Assembly: GCF_900476375.1 (NCBI RefSeq)
Contig: NZ_UPPP01000127.1
Span: 62,001-126,000 of the forward strand
From: Allolucifera butyrica
GTDB lineage: Bacteria > Bacillota > Negativicutes > Sporomusales > UPPP01
Length of the DNA: 64,000 nt
Direction: 5' to 3'
The position numbers and the translations under genes were made by a program. The notes beneath the pieces were generated by a model. That model worked only from the letters and a program-made list of their open reading frames with translations. It ran no database searches and was not told where the DNA came from. This document shows, in pieces, positions 24,626 through 34,096 of this stretch. Every line of letters starts with the position of its first letter. Positions within the stretch are counted from its first letter, which is position 1.

Positions 24626-26014
24626 ATGCCATTAAAGTTGTTCGAATGCGATAAGACGATTCCGGAACGGGAAAAACACTGTTACATAAAAGCCCCGGGT
24701 GAAGATACAACGCAGTATCTGCCCAGTTCTAATGTGCCGACAATACCGGGGTCGTTGTCGGAAAGAGGTTGTAGTTATTGCGGCGCCAAATTGGTGATCG
24801 GCGGTGTGATCAAAGACTGTATTCAAATGATTCATGGCCCGGTAGGATGCGCGTATGACACCTGGCATACCAAAAGATATCCCAGTGATAACGACAATTT
24901 CCAGCTAAAATATGTGTGGTCAACCAATTTAAAAGAAAAGCACATTGTTTTTGGCGGCGAAAAACAGTTAAAGAAGAGTATCAAAGAAGCGTTTGCCGAA
25001 ATGCCGCATATCAAGAGAATGTTTATCTATACTACTTGCGCTACGGCTCTGATTGGGGACGATCCGAAGGCGGTGGCCAAAGAGGTTGAAAAGGAACTGG
25101 GGGATGTTGACATTTTTGTGGTAGAATGTCCCGGTTTTGCCGGAGTCAGCCAATCGAAGGGGCATCATGTGTTAAACATTGGCTGGGTCAATGAGAAGGT
25201 GGGAACGTTTGAGCCTGAGATCAACAACCCCTATACCATAAACTTCATTGGCGATTATAACATCCAGGGTGATACCTACGTTCTGGAAAAATATCTGCAT
25301 AAAATGGGTATTCAGATTATCGCCCACTTTACCGGAAACGCAACGTATGACGAACTGAGGGGTATGCATAGAGCGCAGCTGAATGTTGTAAATTGCGCCA
25401 GATCGGCTGGGTATATCGCTAATGAGTTGAAGAAAAGATATGGTATTCCCCGGCTGGATATTGACTCCTGGGGTTTTGATTATATGGCTGAGGGCCTTCG
25501 GAAGATTGGGGCATTCTTCGGGCTGGAGGATAAGGCGGAAGCAATTATTGCCGAAGAAACCAGCCGCTGGAAGCCAAAATTAGATTGGTACAAGGAACGT
25601 CTCCAGGGCAAGAAAATGTGTATTTGGACCGGTGGACCGCGTTTGTGGCACTGGACAAAGGCGGTAGAAGACGACTTAGGCGTACAGGTGGTAGCCATGT
25701 CGTCCAAATTTGGCCATCAGGAAGACTTTGAGAAAGTAATTGCCAGAGGGCAAGTCGGTACGGTTTATATTGATGACGGCAATGAACTGGAGTTTTTCGA
25801 AGTAATTGAGATGATGCAGCCGGATATCATTTTTACGGGGCCGCGGGTTGGTGATTTAGTGAAAAAATTGCACATTCCTTATATTAACGGGCATGCGTAT
25901 CATAATGGTCCCTATATGGGTTTTGAGGGTTTTGTGAATATGGCAAGGGATATGTATAACGCCATTTATTCGCCTCTGATGCAGTTGGCGAAGGAAGATA
26001 TAAGGGAGGCTTGA
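24626..26014 (+). CDS. vnfD: Vanadium nitrogenase VFe protein alpha subunit
   Basis: A 462-residue alpha subunit. By numbering from the ATG, P-cluster ligands are Cys49, Cys75 and Cys138, the FeV-cofactor ligands Cys257 and His423, with Gln176, His180 and Lys361 near the active site: all coincide with Azotobacter VnfD positions as I know them. The loop T335-G-G-P-R339 is the carbonate-binding loop that marks vanadium enzymes; NifD and AnfD differ there. The 50-residue C-terminal extension of AnfD is absent, and a vnfG gene follows directly. It binds the cofactor that reduces N2 (and CO in known V enzymes). It overlaps no gene; vnfG begins 6 bases later. Confidence 0.95.
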   Translation: MPLKLFECDKTIPEREKHCYIKAPGEDTTQYLPSSNVPTIPGSLSERGCSYCGAKLVIGGVIKDCIQMIHGPVGCAYDTWHTKRYPSDNDNFQLKYVWSTNLKEKHIVFGGEKQLKKSIKEAFAEMPHIKRMFIYTTCATALIGDDPKAVAKEVEKELGDVDIFVVECPGFAGVSQSKGHHVLNIGWVNEKVGTFEPEINNPYTINFIGDYNIQGDTYVLEKYLHKMGIQIIAHFTGNATYDELRGMHRAQLNVVNCARSAGYIANELKKRYGIPRLDIDSWGFDYMAEGLRKIGAFFGLEDKAEAIIAEETSRWKPKLDWYKERLQGKKMCIWTGGPRLWHWTKAVEDDLGVQVVAMSSKFGHQEDFEKVIARGQVGTVYIDDGNELEFFEVIEMMQPDIIFTGPRVGDLVKKLHIPYINGHAYHNGPYMGFEGFVNMARDMYNAIYSPLMQLAKEDIREA

Positions 26015-26019
26015 GGAAA

Positions 26020-26358
26020 GTGAAAGAAAAGGTGGAGGCGCTGGTTACATTTATTCAGGAACGGTGTTTATGGCAATTTTTTTCCCGGACCTGGGACAGG
26101 ATGGAAAATATTAATGGCGTCTTTGGCAAGGTCGAGGCATTGCTAAATGAAGAAAAGCCAGTGATGGAGAGTGCGCAGGAAAAATGTTTTTATGCCGATG
26201 CCAGGATTCTTGTGGCTGAAATTAAAGATAAATTCCCCTGGCTGCAAGAACTGAACAAAACACAAGTAAATGAGCTGATCGAAGGGGTTAAAGCGAGAAT
26301 TACTGAAATTGCGGTAACTAAGTCGATGAATGCGGAATTAAATGTATCTAATTATTGA
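26020..26358 (+). CDS. vnfG: Vanadium nitrogenase delta subunit
   Basis: A 112-residue helical delta subunit, found only in the alternative (V and Fe-only) nitrogenases. The signature ERCLWQFFSRTWDR (about residues 14-27) and the C-terminal NELIEGVKARI match Azotobacter VnfG. A TTG at 26011 overlaps the vnfD stop, but GGGAGG ten bases before the GTG at 26020 makes that the better start. Its presence excludes a molybdenum enzyme. Confidence 0.94.
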   Translation: MKEKVEALVTFIQERCLWQFFSRTWDRMENINGVFGKVEALLNEEKPVMESAQEKCFYADARILVAEIKDKFPWLQELNKTQVNELIEGVKARITEIAVTKSMNAELNVSNY

Positions 26359-26421
26359 ATCCTTACCGCTTTAAACCGGTGAAAAAATATTACTATCAAA
26401 ATAGTTGGAAGAGGTGACAAT

Positions 26422-27807
26422 ATGCCTGTGGTAGTTACACAAAAAGAACGTACCGGCATCATTAATCCGATCTATAATTGTCAGCCGTGCGGTGCGCAAT
26501 TCGCCGGCATTGGCATTAAAGATTGTATTCCCTTAGTGCATGGCGGGCAAGGTTGCAGCATGTTTGTACGGTTGCTGTTTGCCCAACATTTCAAAGAGAA
26601 CTTTGATATTGCTTCCTCCTCGGTGCATGAAGACGCTGCGGTATTTGGGGCCGTAAAACGAGTTGAAGAAGCGGTTGATACACTGATGCAGCGTTATCCC
26701 CACCTGAGAATTATACCGGTTATTACCACTTGTTCAACCGAAACAATCGGTGACGATATTGAAGGCGTGATTAGAAAAATAAAAAAGCACTTGCAGAAAG
26801 AGTTTCCCGGCCGTGAGTTTATTTTGGTTCCGGTTCATACGCCAAGTTATAACGGCAGCCACGTCAGCGGTTACAATACTGCGATACAAGCATTCGTTTC
26901 AAACTTGGCAAAAAAAGGTGAACCAAACGGCAAGTTAAATATTTTGACCGGGTGGGTAAATCCCGGTGATATAGCGGAAATTAAGCACATTCTGGATGAA
27001 ATGCAGGTTTCTGGCAATATCCTGATGGATACGGAAAATTTCGATTCTCCCACAATGCCGGACAAGTCGATAGCCACCTTTGGCAATACAACAATTGAAG
27101 ATATTATTGATACCGCTAACGGACTTGGCACGATTGCTTTATGTCGATATGAAGGGGGAAGCACCGCGGAGTGGCTGCAAAATAAATACGGCGTTCCGGC
27201 TGTTGTCGATGCAACGCCGATTGGCATTAAAAATACGGATATTCTCTTGAAAAATATTAGCAAACTTACGGGCAAACCGATTCCGGAGTCGCTTGTCAGG
27301 GAGCGCGGCAAAGCCATTGACGCTATGGCCGACTTGGCGCACATGTTCTTTGCGGACAAAAAGGTGGCAATTTACGGTAACCCTGATTTGGTGCTGGGGC
27401 TGGCGCAATTTTGCTTAGAAGTTGAGTTGAAGCCTGTTCTTCTGTTGTTAGGGGATGATAATCCGGCATACGGGAAGGATCCGCGCATTACTCTTTTGGA
27501 ACAACAAGTCGATTTCGATATAGAAGTGATTTGGAATGCCGATTTATGGGAGCTTGAGCGCCGGATCAAGGACAAAACAATTGAATTGGACTTGATTATG
27601 GGGCACTCCAAAGGGAGATACGTCGCTATCGATAATAATATTCCTATGGTTCGAGTTGGTTTTCCCACTTTTGACCGGGCGGGAATGTACCGCCATCCGG
27701 TAATTGGCTATAGTGGCGCGCTTTGGCTGGCGGAAACGGTGGCGAATACTTTTTTCACCGATATGGAGCACAAACATGAGCGGGATTGGGTATTAAACGT
27801 ATGGTAG
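26422..27807 (+). CDS. vnfK: Vanadium nitrogenase VFe protein beta subunit
   Basis: A 461-residue beta subunit that completes the P-cluster with Cys20, Cys45 and Cys104 (QPCGAQFAG, GGQGCSMF, TTCSTETIGDD); all three are about eleven lower than in Azotobacter VnfK because the N-terminus is shorter. Other VnfK-like blocks are VRERGKAIDAMADLAHMFFA and GHSKGRYVAIDNNIPMVRVG, ending in WVLNVW. The ATG follows GAAGAGGTGA. It is longer-spaced (63 bases) from vnfG than other junctions in the operon. Confidence 0.94.
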   Translation: MPVVVTQKERTGIINPIYNCQPCGAQFAGIGIKDCIPLVHGGQGCSMFVRLLFAQHFKENFDIASSSVHEDAAVFGAVKRVEEAVDTLMQRYPHLRIIPVITTCSTETIGDDIEGVIRKIKKHLQKEFPGREFILVPVHTPSYNGSHVSGYNTAIQAFVSNLAKKGEPNGKLNILTGWVNPGDIAEIKHILDEMQVSGNILMDTENFDSPTMPDKSIATFGNTTIEDIIDTANGLGTIALCRYEGGSTAEWLQNKYGVPAVVDATPIGIKNTDILLKNISKLTGKPIPESLVRERGKAIDAMADLAHMFFADKKVAIYGNPDLVLGLAQFCLEVELKPVLLLLGDDNPAYGKDPRITLLEQQVDFDIEVIWNADLWELERRIKDKTIELDLIMGHSKGRYVAIDNNIPMVRVGFPTFDRAGMYRHPVIGYSGALWLAETVANTFFTDMEHKHERDWVLNVW

Positions 27808-27818
27808 GATTGGAAAAA

Positions 27819-29339
27819 ATGGGCGATTACGTTGAATTTTACGGGCATTTGAGTGAACTTTACCGTTTAGCCAAAGAAGGGAAAATTAAAACTGCCTTAC
27901 AGGGAAGTCACACCCGTCCCTGTAAATTTTGGACGGCAATGAAAATAGTAAGTGGTATCAAAAATGCTATTGTGATTACTCATGGACCAAGCGGTTGCGC
28001 CTATGGCGTCAAGCAGGCCTATAAACTGACTAATTGCCGGAATAGTGGTTCAATGTATGAACCGGTTATCACTACCAACATGACAGAAAAAAATGTCATC
28101 TATGGCGGAGAAAATGAATTGAAAGGCGCTATTCTGGAAGTGGATAAAAAATATTGTCCCGATGTCATTTTCGTGGCTACGAGTTGTGCTACCGGAATCA
28201 TCGGCGATAATGTCGATGCAGTCGTAGAGAAGGTACGGAATGAAATTTCCGCAGAAATAATGCCGATTCATTGCGAGGGGTTTGCCGGAGAATACCGCAG
28301 CGGCTTTGACCTGGTTTTTCGGCAGATCGCTGATTTAATGGACCCGCCTACGCCTGAGAGCAGGGCGGAACTGGCAGACACTGTCAATATTGTAGGCGGC
28401 AAAATGGGACCGGAAAGGACAGAAGTAGATACCGATGTCAAGGAACTTATAAGACTGATCGAAGGAATGGGAGCAAGAATTAACAGTGTAATTGCCGGTA
28501 ATTGCTCACTTGCCGAGCTTAAGCGGGCTCCCAGCGCAGCGGTTAATTGCGCGCTATGTCTTGATATCGGTTATGCCATTGGCACAGAAATGCTTCAAAC
28601 CTTCGGGACGCCTTTAAATTCTACAATTCTTCCCTATGGAATCAGCGCCACAGAAAATTGGCTTAGGGGAGCGGCGATTCATCTGAAGCGGGAGAAAGAA
28701 GCGGAGGCTCTTATTCAAGAGGAATACAATTCGATTAAGGCTGAATTGGAAGAAACGAAAAAACATTTGGCAGGCAAGCTGGCAATTGTTGAAGGGCATG
28801 ATGCAGTTAAGGCGTTGGCCATTGTCCATATGCTGGAACGGGATTTTGCAATGCGGCCGGTAATTTTTAACTTCCATCCCTGGAGTACGGAAGCCAGAAA
28901 AACCAGTATCGATTATCTGCTGGAAACGGGACTGGATCCGAAGATCTTAATTACCAAGGGGACGTTGGCTTTTGGCAAGTATGAGTCTATGCGCCAAACC
29001 GAGGAGGAATTGCTGAATTATTTAGGCGGTTTTGATCCGCAGGCAACTGTGTATTTTGGGTCTTCACTCAGTTTTCCCCAGATTCCTCTGGTAGATTTAA
29101 ACGCTATACTAAATCGTCCGCGGTTTGGCTATCGCGGCGCATTAAAGGTTGCTAAATGTATTAAGACGGCCCTTGATTATGCATCAAGGCCACGTAGCTG
29201 GATGACAAAACGGATGGTTTTTCCGGAGAACGCCGGTGGATTGGCATCGGCTCAGTCGTTAACGAATAAGTTGGCGCAGGACTTACCGGACTGCACAGTT
29301 TATGCCCAAAGGGGGAAAGGCAGATGTTCGATGAGCTAA
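27819..29339 (+). CDS. vnfE: FeV-cofactor scaffold protein VnfE
   Basis: About 506 residues, homologous to NifE/VnfE, the scaffold on which the NifB product matures into cofactor. Conserved pieces are ITHGPSGCAYGV, TSCATGIIGDN and HCEGFAGEY (cluster-ligand cysteines), and YGISATENWLR. In-frame starts exist at TTG 27786 and ATG 27801, both inside vnfK; ATG 27819 has TAGGA nine bases upstream and is preferred. A C-terminal extension of about 50 residues past RFGYRGALKVAKC ends in Cys-Ser-Met-Ser. Operon position after vnfDGK supports the vnf assignment over nif. Confidence 0.88.
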   Translation: MGDYVEFYGHLSELYRLAKEGKIKTALQGSHTRPCKFWTAMKIVSGIKNAIVITHGPSGCAYGVKQAYKLTNCRNSGSMYEPVITTNMTEKNVIYGGENELKGAILEVDKKYCPDVIFVATSCATGIIGDNVDAVVEKVRNEISAEIMPIHCEGFAGEYRSGFDLVFRQIADLMDPPTPESRAELADTVNIVGGKMGPERTEVDTDVKELIRLIEGMGARINSVIAGNCSLAELKRAPSAAVNCALCLDIGYAIGTEMLQTFGTPLNSTILPYGISATENWLRGAAIHLKREKEAEALIQEEYNSIKAELEETKKHLAGKLAIVEGHDAVKALAIVHMLERDFAMRPVIFNFHPWSTEARKTSIDYLLETGLDPKILITKGTLAFGKYESMRQTEEELLNYLGGFDPQATVYFGSSLSFPQIPLVDLNAILNRPRFGYRGALKVAKCIKTALDYASRPRSWMTKRMVFPENAGGLASAQSLTNKLAQDLPDCTVYAQRGKGRCSMS

Positions 29340-30664
29340 CCTTTGAAGATTGCAACCATAGCAAAGATCCGGTTTTAGGGTGCGCGCTGGAAGGGGTGGC
29401 CAGCATCATAGCCGGAATCAATGAAGCGAGTATTATCATTCATTCTCCCCAAGGATGCGCGGCTACGGTGGCCAATGCATATGATATTCACGAAGTGGAT
29501 TTTACCCGGCGAAAAATAGGTTGTACCCGTCTGTTTGAGTCGGATATTGTTATGGGGGCATCGGAAAAATTAAAATCGCTAATAAAAGAAGCAGATCAAA
29601 CTTTTCAAAGTAAAGTAATGTTTGTTGTCGGAACGTGCGCTGCAGATATTATTGGCGAAGACATAGAAGGGATTTGTCAAGCATTGCAGCCGGAAATAAA
29701 GATTAAACTTATACCGGTTATGGCGGGAGGCTTTCATGGTACAAGTTACGACGGGGCGGCTTTGGGGCTGGCGGCCTTACTGCCGTTCATCCATAAAACG
29801 CCGCTCAAAGCCTCGGACCGTGTTAATCTTATTGCCCCGCAAGCCAATTTAAATCCCAGCTGGCGGGCCGATTTAAATTGGGTGACTGATGTTTTACGGG
29901 TTTTTGGGATTGCTGTACAAGCCGTAATTCCGCATAACACCTCGTTTGAGGAATTGGAAAAGGCCGGTATGGCTTCGGCCAATATTCTTTTAAGCCATGA
30001 TGTGGGAACGGAGTTTGCAAAAAAAATGCAGGAAATTCATGGCATACCGTTGATTCTTGACAATATTCCTTTGCCGATAGGTCTAAAAAATACTGCCCGG
30101 TGGTTGAGGGCATTGGGTACCTATTTTGACGCGGAAGATAAAGCGGAGCAGATGATAAAACAGGGCGAAGAGATGGTAATTGATGTTCTCCGGCGGCGGG
30201 CATTGATGATTATCCCGCGTTATCGAAACTGCAAGGTTGCCGTATCGGCGGACGCTACTCTTGGAATCGGTCTCATCCGAATGCTTTATGAAGAACTGGA
30301 AATGATTCCAGAGTTATTACTGATCCGGTCGGGGGCGGAGAAAGCCAGAAAGCTATTAGCGCAGGAATTGAATGCTATGGGAATTTCACCACGGGTAGTT
30401 TTTGCTGCGGATGGGTATCAAATCAAACAGGCGTTAAGCGGGATTGAGGTTGACGCGGTTGTCGGGTCGGCTTGGGAAAAGTATATGGCTGAGGAATTAG
30501 GCATTAAGCTGGCGTTTGATGTAATCAATCCCACCAATAGAGATGTATATCTTGATAGAGCTTATTTTGGCTACGAGGGAATGCTTAATATTATGGAGAA
30601 AATAGGGAACGACTGGGAGATGGGTCTTCGCTCCAGGATGATTAATTGGGAGCAGTGTATTTAA
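29324..30664 (+). CDS. vnfN: FeV-cofactor scaffold protein VnfN
   Basis: A 446-residue NifN/VnfN homologue that pairs with VnfE. Visible motifs are HSPQGCAATV, GTCAADIIGED, MAGGFHGTSYDG and the C-terminal YFGYEGMLNIMEKIG. It overlaps vnfE by 16 bases, with GGGGGAAAGG as ribosome site inside vnfE, indicating translational coupling. NifEN-type complexes hold the cofactor precursor while homocitrate and the heterometal are added. Confidence 0.88.
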   Translation: MFDELTFEDCNHSKDPVLGCALEGVASIIAGINEASIIIHSPQGCAATVANAYDIHEVDFTRRKIGCTRLFESDIVMGASEKLKSLIKEADQTFQSKVMFVVGTCAADIIGEDIEGICQALQPEIKIKLIPVMAGGFHGTSYDGAALGLAALLPFIHKTPLKASDRVNLIAPQANLNPSWRADLNWVTDVLRVFGIAVQAVIPHNTSFEELEKAGMASANILLSHDVGTEFAKKMQEIHGIPLILDNIPLPIGLKNTARWLRALGTYFDAEDKAEQMIKQGEEMVIDVLRRRALMIIPRYRNCKVAVSADATLGIGLIRMLYEELEMIPELLLIRSGAEKARKLLAQELNAMGISPRVVFAADGYQIKQALSGIEVDAVVGSAWEKYMAEELGIKLAFDVINPTNRDVYLDRAYFGYEGMLNIMEKIGNDWEMGLRSRMINWEQCI

Positions 30665-30732
30665 AGGATAAAGTTTAATTTGCAGACAATAGCCGGCGGC
30701 TTCAGAAAGTTTTGGAGAAAGGGGGAGGATTT

Positions 30733-31629
30733 ATGCAAAATGTATCAACAGCGCTGGCCGATATGACGGCAAAGCATCCATGTTATTCTTGTACGGCACA
30801 GCATAGCTTTGCCAGGATGCATATTCCGGTGGCCCCGGATTGTAATATCAGCTGCAATTATTGTAACCGTAAATTTGATTGCGTGAATGAGAGCCGGCCA
30901 GGGGTAACCAGTGAAGTGCTGACTCCAGGGATGGCTTGCGACAAATTTTTGCAAGTAAAAAAGGCAATACCTAATTTGAGTGTTGTCGGTATTGCCGGGC
31001 CCGGGGATGCGTTAGCAAATTGGAAAGCGGTAAAAGAAAGTGTAACGGCTATAAAGAAAAAGTCGCCGGATATTATTTTTTGTTTATCTACGAATGGTTT
31101 GCTGCTGCCACACTACGCGCCGGAAATAATTGATTTGGGCTTTAAGCATGTCACGGTAACGGTAAATTGCCTCAATCCAGCCATCGGGGCTAATATTTAT
31201 CATCATATAAGCTATCAGGGAAAGGTTTACTATAGGGAACAAGCGGCGGAACAATTGATCAAGAACCAATTGGAAGGAATTAAATATTTAGCCGGTAAGG
31301 GCGTTTTGGTTAAGGTCAATATTGTAATGATCAAAAATTTAAATGGCAGTCATATTATGGAAGTCGTAAAGAAGGTTAAAAGACTGGGGGCGGTTATGAC
31401 TAACATTATGCCGCTGATACCGGCGCCGGGCAGCGCGTTCCAGCATTTACCGCAAACCAGTATGAAGGAACTTAATACCCTGCGTGACATCTGCCAAGTT
31501 GATATTAAGCAGATGCGCCACTGCCAGCAGTGCCGGGCCGACGCGATTGGACTTTTAGCGGATGATCAATCCTACCGGTTTAGAAATGGAAAAGTCTGTA
31601 AATATTTAGACGGGGAAAAAGCAATTTAG
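30733..31629 (+). CDS. nifB: Cofactor biosynthesis radical-SAM protein NifB
   Basis: A 298-residue radical-SAM enzyme that fuses Fe-S clusters with a central carbide to make NifB-co, the common core of all nitrogenase cofactors. The CX3CX2C motif is Cys37-Cys41-Cys44 in APDCNISCNYCNRK, preceded by HPCYSC and FARMHIPV, with the AGPGDALAN block and C-terminal HCQQCRADAIG. The NifX-like C-terminal domain of proteobacterial NifB is absent, as in archaea and clostridia. The ATG at 30733 follows GGGGGAGG. Its inclusion in the operon makes the cluster nearly self-sufficient for cofactor. Confidence 0.94.
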   Translation: MQNVSTALADMTAKHPCYSCTAQHSFARMHIPVAPDCNISCNYCNRKFDCVNESRPGVTSEVLTPGMACDKFLQVKKAIPNLSVVGIAGPGDALANWKAVKESVTAIKKKSPDIIFCLSTNGLLLPHYAPEIIDLGFKHVTVTVNCLNPAIGANIYHHISYQGKVYYREQAAEQLIKNQLEGIKYLAGKGVLVKVNIVMIKNLNGSHIMEVVKKVKRLGAVMTNIMPLIPAPGSAFQHLPQTSMKELNTLRDICQVDIKQMRHCQQCRADAIGLLADDQSYRFRNGKVCKYLDGEKAI

Positions 31630-31664
31630 TCTGAACGGTTTGGATTTTCCAAGGGGGTAGTTGT

Positions 31665-32765
31665 ATGAAGCGGGGTTGCGAATTGAGTGAATGGAAGAAG
31701 GGGGACGCAATGAAGGCTTCCAATGTTATGTTTATTGATCAAACGCTGGGTCATGTATTAGGCAGGCGTTGTTTAAGCGTAACGGAATTAAACGATATTA
31801 AACAAAAAATAGCCCATATGGCGCAGGTCATTTTTGATATTCCCCTTGATGCTTTACTGAGTAGTCCAGAGTACACGGACATTAATTTGAGTGATGTCCG
31901 GATTGGTGTTAAGCCCGATCTTGATAAGATTAAGGCCGCAAAGGCTCTTGGCTGCGGCAGGATCAAGATCTGTCTTGATTTTACCGGCTTGCGGGAAATA
32001 CCGTCTTTAGCGGCGGCTGTGGAAACCGCGCTTAAACATGGTATGGAAACGAGTGTTTGTATCATAAACGGATTGGATTGTTATGGGGGAGACATGGCAA
32101 TTTTTCGGAAGCTGGCCGAAGAATATAATTTACGCAGTTATATTGTTGATGATGCAGAAAGCCGGCTGGATTCGCTGAACACTTATCAATGGCTGGTGTT
32201 TTGGCGGGAAAATAGCTCCTGTATGCTCGAATACAATGGCCATAATACCAAAGGTATGGCGACCGGGAATGTTTTAAGCGCGATTATGGCCGGTGTGCAG
32301 AGTGTTGGCGTGTCGATCGGCAGTGTTGGCGGCTACCCGGCCTTTGAAGAAGTTCTTATGGCTATGAAGCACTTGCTGGCAATGCCGGTGAAAGTGCCGG
32401 ATAACTTGGCTTCCTGGTGCAGGGACGTGATGGATTATGCCGGATATACCTGCTCGCTGACAAAAGCGGTTATCGGTGATCATATTTTTGCGCATGAATC
32501 CGGTATTCATGTTGACGGTATAGTAAAGAATAGTAAGCTTTACGAACCTTTCAGCCCGGAGTCGGTTGGGTTAGCGCGGAAGATTGTTATTGGCCGGCAT
32601 TCGGGACGGGCTTCGATAAATCTTAAACTGAAACAATTGAATATTGATGCGAATCAAGCCGATGTGCCAGAGATTTTAGCAAAGGTCCGCAGGCTGGCGC
32701 TTAATCAAAAGGCGCCGGTTTCCGACGCCCAGCTACGGGCAGTAATACGGGAGGTAGCGCTATGA
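31665..32765 (+). CDS. nifV(omega): Homocitrate synthase omega subunit (NifV-omega)
   Basis: Up to 366 residues. The N-terminal barrel is a decayed copy of the synthase domain: the active-site motif D-T-T-L-R-D-G is replaced by IDQTLGHVLG, and the metal-binding H-x-H-N-D by EYNGHNTKG. The C-terminal subdomain, HIFAHESGIHVDGIVK and IGRHSGR, is intact and completes the active site in this enzyme family. The arrangement matches the two-gene homocitrate synthase of Clostridium pasteurianum. Both ATG 31665 (after AAGGGGG) and ATG 31710 (after AAGGGGGACG) have good ribosome sites. Homocitrate is the organic ligand of the FeV cofactor. Confidence 0.87.
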   Translation: MKRGCELSEWKKGDAMKASNVMFIDQTLGHVLGRRCLSVTELNDIKQKIAHMAQVIFDIPLDALLSSPEYTDINLSDVRIGVKPDLDKIKAAKALGCGRIKICLDFTGLREIPSLAAAVETALKHGMETSVCIINGLDCYGGDMAIFRKLAEEYNLRSYIVDDAESRLDSLNTYQWLVFWRENSSCMLEYNGHNTKGMATGNVLSAIMAGVQSVGVSIGSVGGYPAFEEVLMAMKHLLAMPVKVPDNLASWCRDVMDYAGYTCSLTKAVIGDHIFAHESGIHVDGIVKNSKLYEPFSPESVGLARKIVIGRHSGRASINLKLKQLNIDANQADVPEILAKVRRLALNQKAPVSDAQLRAVIREVAL

Positions 32766-33610
32766 GAGTCGATATCGTTGATACTACTTTGCGGGATGGG
32801 GAACAGCAAGCCGGGTTGGTGTTTTGGCCGGCGGAAAAGGTTGCGATTGCGCAAGCCCTGGATGCGGCAGGTGTCTTTGCGATTGAATCTGGAATACCGG
32901 CGAATGGGCCGGAAGAACAGGAGGCATTGAAGGCGATACTTGATTTAGGTTTAAAAGCGCAGGTGATTGCCTGGAACCGGGCAGTTAAGCAAGATGTCTT
33001 AACCTCGGTGCAATGCGGATTTTCATTTATTCATATTTCGGTGCCGGTATCGGATTTGCACATTAATGATAAGCTGCGAAAATCGAGAGAATGGGTGTTA
33101 AAGCAGCTTGCCGATTCGGTAGAGTACGCCCGCAGTTTTGGCTGCAGAGTGTCAGTCGGGGCTGAAGATGCTTCCCGGGCCGATGAAGATTTTTTTTTAC
33201 GAGTGACTGATACTGCGGCCAGGCTGGGGGTGGAACGGATTCGTTATGCCGACACGGTTGGCTGTCTGGACCCGGTGGCAACCTACAACCGCATGCGGCA
33301 TCTGGTAAAAAAGTGTTCATTGCCGATTGAAATTCACTTGCACAATGATTTTGGCCTGGCTGTCGCCAATACGGTGGCGGCTGTGCAGGCCGGTGTGCCG
33401 CTGGTCAGTGTAACTGTAGGCGGTATCGGGGAGCGGGCGGGAAATGCGGCCCTGGAACAAGTTGTCCGGTCAGTGGAGGGCTTGTATGGCTACGATACAG
33501 ACATTCGGATGGAATGGTTGCCGGTTTTAACCAATGCTGTGGCCGAAGCCTGTTTTTCGGCCGGCCGGACAGTCCGTTGGGATGATGGAATGAAGGCGCG
33601 ATTAGCATGA
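32762..33610 (+). CDS. nifV(alpha): Homocitrate synthase alpha subunit (NifV-alpha)
   Basis: A 282-residue catalytic TIM barrel that condenses acetyl-CoA and 2-oxoglutarate. DTTLRDGEQQAG (residues 7-18) and the metal-binding HLHNDFGLAVAN (about 195-206) are intact, followed by VGGIGERAGNAALE. The C-terminal subdomain is missing and is supplied by the omega protein. It overlaps omega by 4 bases (ATGA), ensuring coupled synthesis. Confidence 0.92.
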   Translation: MRVDIVDTTLRDGEQQAGLVFWPAEKVAIAQALDAAGVFAIESGIPANGPEEQEALKAILDLGLKAQVIAWNRAVKQDVLTSVQCGFSFIHISVPVSDLHINDKLRKSREWVLKQLADSVEYARSFGCRVSVGAEDASRADEDFFLRVTDTAARLGVERIRYADTVGCLDPVATYNRMRHLVKKCSLPIEIHLHNDFGLAVANTVAAVQAGVPLVSVTVGGIGERAGNAALEQVVRSVEGLYGYDTDIRMEWLPVLTNAVAEACFSAGRTVRWDDGMKARLA

Positions 33611-34077
33611 ATAAGAATTTTGTGATTAGAACAGGAGCCTTGCCTGATATTGATAAGTTGACGGATTTACTAAGAGTATTATTTACGATTGAAACTGATT
33701 TTGTCTTTGATGCGGAACAACAACGCCGCGGGTTAGAACTGATATTGAAGGATAATACGCGAGGATGTCTTTTGGTTGCGGAAGTGGAACAGGAAATTAT
33801 CGGGATGTGTACGGCCCAATTGCTTGTTTCTACCGCGGCCGGGGGAATGAAGGCGCTGGTTGAAGATTTGGTGGTGGCCGAAAGATACCGTTCTAAAGGC
33901 GTAGGAAAGCAACTTCTGCAGGCTATTGAAATGTGGGCTGTTAGCAAAGGAGCGAAACGCCTGGACTTATTAGCCGACCGCAGTAATACACCGGCACTGG
34001 AATTTTACCGGCAAGTTGGTTGGCAGACTACGGAGTTAATCTGTTTGCAGAGAAAGATTATCAAAACCCCAATATAG
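33607..34077 (+). CDS. GNAT-family N-acetyltransferase
   Basis: A 156-residue GNAT acetyltransferase with the acetyl-CoA binding motif VVAERYRSKGVGKQLL (R/Q-x-x-G-x-G/A type, about residues 92-107) and the C-terminal NTPALEFYRQVGW. It overlaps the nifV(alpha) stop by 4 bases, so it is translated with the vnf operon. The substrate is unknown; GNAT genes occur in some other clostridial nif clusters. Confidence 0.85.
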   Translation: MNKNFVIRTGALPDIDKLTDLLRVLFTIETDFVFDAEQQRRGLELILKDNTRGCLLVAEVEQEIIGMCTAQLLVSTAAGGMKALVEDLVVAERYRSKGVGKQLLQAIEMWAVSKGAKRLDLLADRSNTPALEFYRQVGWQTTELICLQRKIIKTPI

Positions 34078-34096
34078 TGCGGGAGGCGACAAAATA

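Noticed and set aside
24626..27807. Reading the catalytic genes as a molybdenum nitrogenase (nifDK) or Fe-only nitrogenase (anfDK)
   Set aside because: A delta-subunit gene is present, which excludes NifDK. VnfD-specific TGGPR loop and the lack of the AnfD C-terminal extension exclude AnfDK, although the H protein is AnfH-like.
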